The notes beneath the pieces are model-generated. The model ran no database searches and had not been told where the DNA came from. It was given only the letters and a program-made list of their open reading frames with translations. 64,000 nt of DNA from an uncultured Flavobacterium sp. Lineage in GTDB: Bacteria; Bacteroidota; Bacteroidia; Flavobacteriales; Flavobacteriaceae. This document shows, piece by piece, positions 7,736-14,893 of the stretch. How positions within the stretch are numbered: position 1 is the stretch's first letter; each line of letters begins with the position of its first letter. The stretch is from assembly GCF_951805225.1 (NCBI RefSeq), contig NZ_OX638201.1, forward strand, positions 2,728,001-2,792,000. The letters run 5' to 3'. The translations under genes were made by a program, and so were the position numbers.

Positions 7736-9670
7736 TTATAACGCTTTGAACCAATCCTGAAGTCTTCCAAATTGTTCTGCAAAAAAGGATTCGTTTTCTT
7801 CTTTCTCCTCTTTTGTATTGGCCAAAACATGCTCATAATAAGTTCCTTTCAATACTTTTCGCAATATACCTTCGCCTGGGAAAGATTGATAATCATTGAG
7901 TGATTGTACGGCTTTAAGCAAATGACGAATATCATATTGCAAAGGATTGATATCCGGAACTTGTTTATTTAAATTTAATAATCCGTAAACCGCCAATCTT
8001 GCTGTACGAACAGAACTTTCCATTGTGAAAACAATATCATTATTAGTTTCTACGAATTGACCAACCAATCCTAAATTTGTACAACCCTCTGGAATAACTC
8101 TTGGACGGTCACCTTTTGCTCTAGGCATAAACATCGACGTGATATAAGGCATAAATGAGCTTCGTACAATCGTATTTTCGACCACATTATCTAACTGATC
8201 GATGATTCCTAAGTGATAACATAATTCCGCTAAAAGCTCATTTCCTGTACATTGTGGCATTGTCTTTTTAATATAATTTCCTTCTTTATCCATAAACAAA
8301 GCATAAACCCAAATCACAAGAATATCGTCTGGCTGAGTAGGAAAATGTGGCTGACGGTTGCAAGTAAAACTCATTAACCAATTAGAATCTGTAATCGTTA
8401 TGATTCCGCCTGTAACGGTTTTCCCAGAATAGGGATCATTTACAGACAATTCTTTTAACTTATCTATAAAAGCTGAAGGTTTGCAAGTAAGCGTTGCTGA
8501 TTCCCAGGAAGATTTTTTAATGTCGCTGCAAAATTTCTCCGGTTTACCAAATACTTCGGATTTTGCAGCCAGATTTTTCCATAATTTCCAACCGTCGCTG
8601 TGACCACTTTGGCTTTTATTAATTTCTAAAATCGGTGCTTTATTATTATCTCCGTAAAAGGTATCTTCGGTCATTGAACTTGTCGTTACAATAACAAAAT
8701 CGTCTTTTTCTATCGCAATTTCTACTTCTTTTCCGTCTTGGACCGTCATAATGCCTTTTACCAATTTCCCATCAGTATTAATAAGCATATCAAGATCTTT
8801 CACCAAAGTATTCAACTGAATACCAACGCCTTTGTCTACCAAAAACTTTCTTAGCGGCGTAACAAATGTGTCGTATTGATTGTATTTTGGAAAAACAAGA
8901 CAAGAGAAATCTTTCATTCCGTCAATCGCGTGTAGAAAACGATGCATATAAAGTTTGCATTCTAATAAACTATGCCAGTTTTCGAAAGCAAACATCGTAC
9001 GCCAAAAAGTCCAAAAATTGCTGCTTAAAAACGACTCGCTAAAATAATCCTGAATGGTTAAATCGTCAAGTTCTTCTTTTTTCTTCATTAAGAGTTTCAC
9101 GATTGCTAATTGGTCTTTTTTATGCAAACCAAAAGTGCTGAAATCCTTAATTTCGCCTTTATTGTGAATTAATCTTGCTTTTGAAAAATTTGGATCGTTA
9201 TCATTTATCAAACGATATTCATCTAAAACACTATAAGGTTCCGGAAGTTCAAGCGCTGGAATATCCTGAAAAATATCCCAAAGATTTTCATAAGTCATAT
9301 CCATTTCGCGACCACCACGAATAATAAATCCTTGTTCAGCATTTCCTGCGCCATCCAATGAACCGCCATCAATGTGCGCCTGATCTAAGAAAATTATATT
9401 TTTTCCGGGAATTCTACCGTCTTTAATAAAATAATAAGCTGCAGCCATTCCGGCAATTCCGCTTCCAACAATATAGACTTTACTATTGTCGAATGACTTT
9501 GATGGAATTCCTTTATTGCGTTGATAATTTCCGATTTGATCCGAAAAAGGCATTGTTTTTTCCGGAGTATTAAGCTGAACTTCTTTGCTCGAATCTGGTT
9601 CATGCTCTACTTTTCCGTGTTGATAAGAAGTATTAAGAAATTTGTCGAATTGTGAATTTTTACTGCTCAT
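7736..9670 (-). CDS. ohyA: Oleate hydratase (FAD-dependent, MCRA family)
   Basis: A 644-residue cytosolic flavoenzyme that adds water to the cis-9 double bond of oleic acid to give 10-hydroxystearic acid. The dinucleotide-binding motif GSGIAG is at 69-74. The key acidic residue E122 lies in GGREMDMTYENLWD, and Y241 lies in LECKLYMHRF. Both fall at the same residue numbers as the catalytic pair described for the Elizabethkingia meningoseptica enzyme, which has almost the same length. There is no signal peptide. The enzyme is associated with detoxifying unsaturated fatty acids that harm membranes. The neighbouring desaturase could supply unsaturated acyl chains, but the terminator between them argues against one operon. 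Confidence 0.95.
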   Translation of the reverse strand: MSSKNSQFDKFLNTSYQHGKVEHEPDSSKEVQLNTPEKTMPFSDQIGNYQRNKGIPSKSFDNSKVYIVGSGIAGMAAAYYFIKDGRIPGKNIIFLDQAHIDGGSLDGAGNAEQGFIIRGGREMDMTYENLWDIFQDIPALELPEPYSVLDEYRLINDNDPNFSKARLIHNKGEIKDFSTFGLHKKDQLAIVKLLMKKKEELDDLTIQDYFSESFLSSNFWTFWRTMFAFENWHSLLECKLYMHRFLHAIDGMKDFSCLVFPKYNQYDTFVTPLRKFLVDKGVGIQLNTLVKDLDMLINTDGKLVKGIMTVQDGKEVEIAIEKDDFVIVTTSSMTEDTFYGDNNKAPILEINKSQSGHSDGWKLWKNLAAKSEVFGKPEKFCSDIKKSSWESATLTCKPSAFIDKLKELSVNDPYSGKTVTGGIITITDSNWLMSFTCNRQPHFPTQPDDILVIWVYALFMDKEGNYIKKTMPQCTGNELLAELCYHLGIIDQLDNVVENTIVRSSFMPYITSMFMPRAKGDRPRVIPEGCTNLGLVGQFVETNNDIVFTMESSVRTARLAVYGLLNLNKQVPDINPLQYDIRHLLKAVQSLNDYQSFPGEGILRKVLKGTYYEHVLANTKEEKEENESFFAEQFGRLQDWFKAL

Positions 9671-9823
9671 AATTTATCATTTTTATACTTTGATACTAAA
9701 GATATTAAATTATTAAGCAAGACGTAAGATCTTAAATGTTAATAAATTACAAAAATAATCCCCATTCCAAAGGATTATACATTAAAAATAGATTTCATTA
9801 ATGATGAAAATCAAGATTAAAAA

Positions 9824-10115
9824 AATGTGCCGCTAGGCACATCTCATTGGTAGAAAAAAACAATTGATTATAAATAATTTAGCGTGCCGTAGGTACGCAA
9901 CAAAACGATTACCATTGCGTACCTACGGCACGCATGCGCATTCCTGGTTTAATTTTTACCGATATGATGTACCTAACGGCACATTTCAATCTTTGACTGT
10001 TACATTGATTTTTTTTACCAATGAGATGTACCTAAAGGCACATTTCTAAACACAACGTTACATTTATATTTTTTTCTACCAATGAGATGTGCCTAGCGGC
10101 ACATTTCAATCTTTG
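9824..10115. repeat. Cluster of short GTGCC-core repeats in both orientations
   Basis: Five related units. Copies of TACCAATGAGATGTGCCTA with a GGCACATTTC end lie at 9957-9995, 10016-10045 and 10077-10115, and in reverse at 9824-9860. A 19-bp perfect inverted pair with the core GTACCTACGGCACGC lies at 9882-9900 and 9915-9933. Units differ at one to four bases. The patch ends just before the IS element. No gene is present from 9671 to 10150; the first 150 bp hold the hydratase upstream region. Confidence 0.8.
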
Positions 10116-10126
10116 TCGAGTATCTT

Positions 10127-10150
10127 GTGTGATTTCTCCTCCGTCGAAAT
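10127..10150. repeat. Half of the 28625-28728 inverted repeat, interrupted by the IS element
   Basis: GTGTGATTTCTCCTCCGTCG followed by AAAT is identical to the start of the right arm at 28699-28728. The sequence resumes after the IS at 11192 with GAAATGACAAAAACTTTG, again identical. The IS therefore landed inside a copy of this repeat, and 10146-10150 and 11192-11196 (GAAAT) are the target duplication. Confidence 0.85.
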
Positions 10151-11191
10151 TGTAAAAGTCACTTATTTCGGTAACGGATTTATCATTTCAATTGGTCTTT
10201 TTCCGTCAATACCTTGATGTGGTCTTTCATGGTTATAATAATATAAATATTGCAATAGCTCTTCTTTTAATTCTTCTTGAGAATCAAAATCCGTATCCCT
10301 TAATAAATCATCTTCGAGAGTTCTCCAGAAACGTTCAACCTTGCCATTTGTCTGTGGTCTGTAAGGTTTTGTGTACCTATGAGTAATTCCTAATTCCATC
10401 AGCATTCTCTCAAAAGGATGCTGATATTTTTGTTTACTTGTTTTGATTCCAAATTCAGGTCCATTATCAGACAATACTTCTTCAAATTTTATCTCATAAT
10501 GATCACTCAGGATGTTTAAACATTTTAATGTGGCAAACATAACGGTTAAAGCGGTAATATCAGGAATCACTTCAGCCCAGGCAATCCGGCTGTAATCATC
10601 AATTACACAAACTAAATATCGTTTTTTACTTTCTCCTCTTATGATACTTTTACTTAAGTGATGACAATCAATATGCCCAAGTTCTCCCATTCTTTCCTTG
10701 ATTATTTTTTGATGATTCTTTTTAATCTTCGGAGTTAATCTATTGATTTTATTACGTTTTAAAATATTATAAACTCCAGAATATGATGGTGTATGCTTTC
10801 CTAATTTGGGCCTTAAGATACTAACAATTTCATATTTGTTGTTTCCTTTTTCTCGTAATTCAATTACTTTCTGCTCTATAAAAGCTAGCGGTCTTCTGGT
10901 TTTATATCTGGGACCTCGTTTCTGAGGAAGCAGATCCAATGATTTCCCACTTTGCTTATATCGATTATAATACTTTAAAAAACTCTTGCGGCAAGTGTCA
11001 TTTGCTGCATAAAAATCCATTACCTTTTTATACAAAGGATGAGTTTTATTTTTTACCTGCTCATATTCTTTTATTAAAAAACGATACTTCTCTAAATAGT
11101 TTCGTTCTAAAGTGGAATCCTGACTATTATTTCTCATCGTAACAAAATTTATTAAAGTTAAATTTTGTTACCGAAATATCTAACCTTTACA
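10151..11191. mobile_element. IS481-like insertion sequence, complete (1041 bp)
   Basis: The ends are imperfect 25-bp inverted repeats: TGTAAAAGTCAC then TTATTTCGGTAAC on the left, TGTAAAGGTTAG then ATATTTCGGTAAC read inward from the right, with about 20 of 25 positions equal. The element starts TGT and ends ACA, as is usual for IS481. GAAAT is directly repeated at both borders (10146-10150 and 11192-11196), and the uninterrupted target is visible at 28699-28736. It carries one transposase gene filling nearly the whole element. Confidence 0.9.
10163..11137 (-). CDS. IS481-family transposase (DDE integrase core)
   Basis: A 324-residue transposase. The N-terminal part (about 45-150) holds two helix-turn-helix segments, including QKVIELREKGNNKYEIVSIL and PSYSGVYNILKR. 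The rve catalytic domain shows the DDE triad: D in GELGHIDCHH, D in VLSDNGPEF and E in PQTNGKVERFWRTL, followed by YYYNHERPHQGIDGKRP. Length and motif order are normal for IS481, and the frame is intact with both element ends present, so the copy could be active. It cuts and joins the element ends at 10151 and 11191. Confidence 0.95.
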   Translation of the reverse strand: MRNNSQDSTLERNYLEKYRFLIKEYEQVKNKTHPLYKKVMDFYAANDTCRKSFLKYYNRYKQSGKSLDLLPQKRGPRYKTRRPLAFIEQKVIELREKGNNKYEIVSILRPKLGKHTPSYSGVYNILKRNKINRLTPKIKKNHQKIIKERMGELGHIDCHHLSKSIIRGESKKRYLVCVIDDYSRIAWAEVIPDITALTVMFATLKCLNILSDHYEIKFEEVLSDNGPEFGIKTSKQKYQHPFERMLMELGITHRYTKPYRPQTNGKVERFWRTLEDDLLRDTDFDSQEELKEELLQYLYYYNHERPHQGIDGKRPIEMINPLPK

Positions 11192-11286
11192 GAAATGACA
11201 AAAACTTTGGGACTTTGCGCGATAAATTTTCAGCCATAATTGTAAAATAAACTTACTGACATTGATTAAAATCTCAATGAAAAAAC

Positions 11287-12108
11287 TTAAAAAATTCCCA
11301 TACTTTCTGGTTTGATTGTAAAACCTAAACGTATCATACTTTTGTGTTCCTGATAATCAATCAAACTTTCGGTATAACCTACAAACCATTGCAATGTTAG
11401 ATAATAATTTTCCTTTTTATAAGGTCTCCAATTTACTTGTGTCTGCAAAGATCCGTAATTAATAAGGCCGCTTCCTTTTCTAAAGAGAATATCTGCACTC
11501 CATCTTCCGGGTTGTATTTGATACGTTGCGCTTGCTTCTCCATATCCCACATATTTGGTTAATCCGGGATTATCTTCTTTATCAACAAGCGGAATCCAGC
11601 CTCTTAAGCCAACAACCCAACGTGGAGAAATCTGTGATTTTAAGGAAAACGCTAACATATTCCAGGTTCTGGAATAAATAGAATCTCTTCCGTTTGATTC
11701 GTGCTCGAGCGAAATTGTTCCGTAAGTTAGTCTTCCGCCTTTTAAGTAAAACGGACGAACGATGGCAACACCTGGATTAAAATTAATTTCAGAAAATGGT
11801 TTTGAACTTGCATAAATATCCCAAAAGGCTTTTTGAGTATACATTAAATAAGGAAAAAAACCTCCCCATAATGGCTTTGATTTTAATCGTAATTTAAAAC
11901 TTACCTGATATTTTACATCGGCAGAATTTCTGGTAATGGGTTCATTTATTGGAACTCCTGTCAAGAAATAATTGTCTTTGTGAACCGAGAAACTTGGTTC
12001 TTTTAACAGCGAATCTGCTGCGCGAAAATTTTTCTTATCTTCTAAAAGTTGTGAATGTGATTGGATCGAAAATAAAACAAAAAAGACCAATAGATATTTG
12101 AAATGCAT
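11287..12108 (-). CDS. pldA: Outer-membrane phospholipase A (OMPLA)
   Basis: A 273-residue outer-membrane barrel with a signal peptide (MHFKYLLVFFVLFSIQSHSQ). The active-site motif is clear: H136-x-S138-N-G-R in LEHESNGRD, and N150 in SRTWN. The H-to-N distance of 14 residues equals that of the E. coli enzyme (H142, S144, N156). OMPLA is a calcium-dependent dimeric phospholipase that hydrolyses misplaced phospholipids in the outer leaflet. The gene follows the repeat-module lipoprotein on the same strand by 98 bp. A perfect 11-bp stem-loop lies directly against its start codon (12109-12140), which may control translation. Confidence 0.9.
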   Translation of the reverse strand: MHFKYLLVFFVLFSIQSHSQLLEDKKNFRAADSLLKEPSFSVHKDNYFLTGVPINEPITRNSADVKYQVSFKLRLKSKPLWGGFFPYLMYTQKAFWDIYASSKPFSEINFNPGVAIVRPFYLKGGRLTYGTISLEHESNGRDSIYSRTWNMLAFSLKSQISPRWVVGLRGWIPLVDKEDNPGLTKYVGYGEASATYQIQPGRWSADILFRKGSGLINYGSLQTQVNWRPYKKENYYLTLQWFVGYTESLIDYQEHKSMIRLGFTIKPESMGIF

Positions 12109-12140
12109 TTATAAAAGTTTAATTAAAATAACTTTTATAA
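12109..12140 (-). promoter_or_regulatory. Stem-loop abutting the pldA start codon
   Basis: On the minus strand TTATAAAAGTT, a 10-nt AT-only loop and AACTTTTATAA are immediately followed by the ATG at 12108. The 11-bp perfect stem covers the place where a ribosome would bind. A translational switch, for example one that melts with temperature, is an inference; the dyad could also be a DNA operator. Confidence 0.5.
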
Positions 12141-12206
12141 AAATCTATTATTCTAAGGAATCCTATTGACGCAATAAAAACAAGGGTTAACTCAAAAAAT
12201 CTGAAT

Positions 12207-13229
12207 TTATTCTTTTTCGAAATAAAGATATTTCGTGCTATTACTTACGTCGCGCAATCTTACTTGGGAATTATTAAACTCAAACAATTTCCAACTATTA
12301 TTATTCAATTTACTAAGTAATTCTGAACTAAAAGTTAGCTTTAAATCTCTAACTCCGTATTGCAAAGAAGTTTCCCATTGACCAGTTTCTGAAGTTCCGC
12401 CTTTGGTTGCAACCACAGATTTATCACTATTAAATACAAATGAATATCCGGCATAAGAAGAAGTTTTCTCAGAATCAGCAAAGAAATAAGGTATTGACCA
12501 CGAACCGTTTGTAATTGTTGTAGCAAAATCAAGTGTTACAAGGTTGTTTTCCGGACAATAATCAATCGCATTTTTAATCGCATTTTCGAAATCTAAATTG
12601 CTCGTAATCGATTTTGTCTGATTATTGTAGTCTACTATCGAAATTGGATATTTTAATGAAATATACTGACTGCTGCTTAAATTTTGGATAAAATTAAAAA
12701 ATGCTTCATCACTAATAATCGATACTGAACTACCAATTTGGTTTGCGCTGTTATAGATATTAATGGTTATTGGATAATTGATATTCAGACCATTTATTTT
12801 GGATAAAAGATCAGGAAGATGATTCCAATAATCGATCAAAGAATCAAAATCAGCTTCGTTAGGAATAAATTTTTCAATATAATTATAGTAAACCATTGTT
12901 ACCGGAAAACTTATTTTTACAATATCATCATCATAATAATCTGCATTGATATTGTCAATTACTTTTTGATAATCTGCAGTTGTATTAATGGCAATTGTTT
13001 CGTTGTTAACCGTAACAGTATAAGGGAGTTTTATGGTACAATAAGAAGATCTGTCGATTACATTATCCTGCACCGTTTTTACCATTGCAACCCTTTGCAA
13101 ATAGGTCGTAAGCGGAGAAGCATTCGTAACTGTTCCCTGCGGATTATAATTCTCCTCTACCATATCGCTTTGGCAAGACAATAAGAACAAGAAAGCTACT
13201 ATTGATAAATATTTTTTTAAAGGGAACAT
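12207..13229 (-). CDS. Lipoprotein with four repeated ~45-residue modules
   Basis: A 340-residue putative lipoprotein: MFPLKKYLSIVAFLFLLSC gives a lipid-anchored Cys19. I do not recognise a named family. Four tandem modules are visible, starting at IKLPYTVTVNNETIAIN, VKISFPVTMVYYNYIEKF, LNINYPITINIYNSANQIG and ISLKYPISIVDYNNQTKSI. Each has a strand with (Y/F)P(I/V/Y)(T/S), a polar turn and a closing helix of the type DFENAIKNAI. The C-terminal third (GYSFVFNSDKSV, GQWETS) looks like a small lipocalin-like barrel. It is transcribed away from the sigma factor gene with 199 bp between the starts, so the two may share a regulatory region. Role unknown. Confidence 0.65.
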   Translation of the reverse strand: MFPLKKYLSIVAFLFLLSCQSDMVEENYNPQGTVTNASPLTTYLQRVAMVKTVQDNVIDRSSYCTIKLPYTVTVNNETIAINTTADYQKVIDNINADYYDDDIVKISFPVTMVYYNYIEKFIPNEADFDSLIDYWNHLPDLLSKINGLNINYPITINIYNSANQIGSSVSIISDEAFFNFIQNLSSSQYISLKYPISIVDYNNQTKSITSNLDFENAIKNAIDYCPENNLVTLDFATTITNGSWSIPYFFADSEKTSSYAGYSFVFNSDKSVVATKGGTSETGQWETSLQYGVRDLKLTFSSELLSKLNNNSWKLFEFNNSQVRLRDVSNSTKYLYFEKE

Positions 13230-13397
13230 AATTATGTTTTTACAAAGATAATAAAATTAAGAGAAATTGCTTTTTAATAAATTCGGCATCAAGGATTTCG
13301 ATCGCTTCATCTGTACTAAATTATCAAAAGCCAATACCATTTTATTCTTCTATAAAACAATCATCTTTACTTTTACCCTACTTAAACTAAAAACAAA

Positions 13398-13405
13398 TAC
13401 TTTTG
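13398..13405 (+). promoter_or_regulatory. Probable -7 element of the sigma factor gene
   Basis: TACTTTTG fits the flavobacterial -7 consensus TANNTTTG and lies 23 nt upstream of the ATG at 13429. No TTG is found at the expected upstream distance. TTACCCTAC (13373-13381) occupies that place instead, and its complement GTAGGGTAA recurs at 13948 and 17501. Confidence 0.45.
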
Positions 13406-13428
13406 TTGGGTACAAATTGAAAATCCAA

Positions 13429-13944
13429 ATGCCAAACAAACCCGAATCAAACACTTGTGATGAAATAGTCTTTTCGTCTTTTTTCAAAAGTCACGTAAAA
13501 GCACTTCGAAATTTTCTTTTATACAAATTCGGCAATAGTGATCAGGCAGAAGATCTTGCTCAGGAAGCATTTGTAAAACTGTGGCAAAACTGCGCTTCTG
13601 TACCACTCGAAAAAGCAAAATCATACATTTATACGATTGCAAATAATAGTAGTCTTAACGAAATCGCGCATCAGAAAGTTGTTTTGAGATATGAAAAAAA
13701 CTTCAGCGGTTTAGACAAAACAAATGAAAATCCCGAATACCTTTTAGAAGAAAAACAATTTCAATCTAAACTATTAAAAGCTATTGAAAACCTCAACGAA
13801 AAACAACGTATCGCTTTTTTGATGCATCGAATTGACGGAAAGAAATACAGCGAAATCGCTTTGGAATTAGAAATTAGCGTAAAGGCAGTAGAAAAGCGCA
13901 TTCATCTGGCTTTGTTAAGTCTGCGTAAAGAAATTGATTTATAA
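13429..13944 (+). CDS. ECF RNA polymerase sigma factor (sigma-70 family)
   Basis: A 171-residue sigma factor. The ATG at 13429 is preferred: translation begins MPNKPESNTCDEIVFSSFF, typical for the family, whereas the open frame to its left reads as non-conserved sequence and contains the promoter motif. Region 2 is seen at about 15-80 (LAQEAFVKLWQN) and region 4 at about 115-168 (LNEKQRIAFLMHRIDGKKYSEIALELEISVKAVEKRI, the C-terminal helix-turn-helix). It is followed by a FecR-type anti-sigma gene and a receptor with an N-terminal signalling domain, the classic cell-surface signalling trio. Targets are probably the receptor and perhaps the envelope operon from 17739. Confidence 0.9.
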   Translation: MPNKPESNTCDEIVFSSFFKSHVKALRNFLLYKFGNSDQAEDLAQEAFVKLWQNCASVPLEKAKSYIYTIANNSSLNEIAHQKVVLRYEKNFSGLDKTNENPEYLLEEKQFQSKLLKAIENLNEKQRIAFLMHRIDGKKYSEIALELEISVKAVEKRIHLALLSLRKEIDL

Positions 13945-13993
13945 AAGTAGGGTAAAATAAGTTCCAATTGTTTTAATATATAATACTAGTACA

Positions 13994-14893
13994 ATGAAAG
14001 AAAATCGATTATTAGCAAAATGGCTCAACAATGATTTGTCGGAAGACGAATTGGCCGAATTTAAAGCAAGTCCCGATTTTGAAAAATACCAAAAAATAAA
14101 GAATTATACAGAACATTTGGCGGTAGATGATTTTGACGAAAATGCCATGTTATCGAACATTCTTAAACAGAAAAAAGTGACTCCAAAAGTAGTTCCTTTA
14201 TATAAAAAATGGATGTTTCGAGCGGCTGCAATATTTGTTTTGGCACTTGGAATTACGTTTGCAATGAAAGTTTATGTGCCTCATACAGAAAAAGCAGATT
14301 TTGGAGAAAAAACGACTTTTTCATTACCGGATAAATCTGAAGTAGTTCTGAATTCAGGTTCTGAAATTAATTATAAAAAATGGAACTGGGACAATAACAG
14401 AAGACTTGAATTAAAAGGTGAAGCTTATTTCAGAGTTTCAAAAGGCCGACGATTTGAAGTACAAACTGATCTTGGAAAAGTATCGGTTTTAGGAACTCAA
14501 TTTAATGTTAAAGCCCGAAAAAACAGGTTTGATGTCGTATGTTATGAAGGACGCGTAAAGGTAAATTACGGAAACACCGAAATTTTATTAACGCACGGAC
14601 AAGGTGTGAGTTTTGAAAACGGAAAACAAATAAAAATGACCATAACTTCATTGAAACCAGAATGGACAGAAAATCAAATATCTTTCTATAAAGAAAATAT
14701 TAGAACGCTTCTGGATGAAGTTGAAAGGCAATATAATATTAAAATCGAATTGAAAACTAAAGACACAATCTCCTTATTTACAGGAAAATTACCAGCCAAA
14801 AACCTCGAAGTCGCCTTGCATATTATTGGTACAACTTATCATTTAGAGGCTAAAAAAGTCTCAGAAAATAAAATAATTTTTGACGAAAAATAA
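13994..14893 (+). CDS. FecR-family anti-sigma factor
   Basis: A 299-residue single-pass inner-membrane protein. Residues 1-70 are the cytoplasmic sigma-binding part (LAKWLNNDLSEDELAEF). A membrane helix lies at about 72-90 (WMFRAAAIFVLALGITFAM). The FecR domain spans about 100-195 (TTFSLPDKSEVVLNSGSEI, then LKGEAYFRV and VLGTQFNV), and a DUF4974-type domain about 225-299 (FYKENIRTLLDEVERQYNI). It should hold the sigma factor inactive until the receptor at 14894 signals. Its stop codon is directly followed by the ATG of the receptor, so the two are translationally coupled. Confidence 0.92.
   Translation: MKENRLLAKWLNNDLSEDELAEFKASPDFEKYQKIKNYTEHLAVDDFDENAMLSNILKQKKVTPKVVPLYKKWMFRAAAIFVLALGITFAMKVYVPHTEKADFGEKTTFSLPDKSEVVLNSGSEINYKKWNWDNNRRLELKGEAYFRVSKGRRFEVQTDLGKVSVLGTQFNVKARKNRFDVVCYEGRVKVNYGNTEILLTHGQGVSFENGKQIKMTITSLKPEWTENQISFYKENIRTLLDEVERQYNIKIELKTKDTISLFTGKLPAKNLEVALHIIGTTYHLEAKKVSENKIIFDEK

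Noticed and set aside
9824..10115. CRISPR array
   Set aside because: Repeat units vary, occur in both orientations and have unequal spacing; no cas genes are present.
12819..13184. 121-codon plus-strand frame
   Set aside because: Antisense to the four-module lipoprotein, rich in Ile/Cys runs typical of reversed AT-rich coding sequence; no signal or domain.
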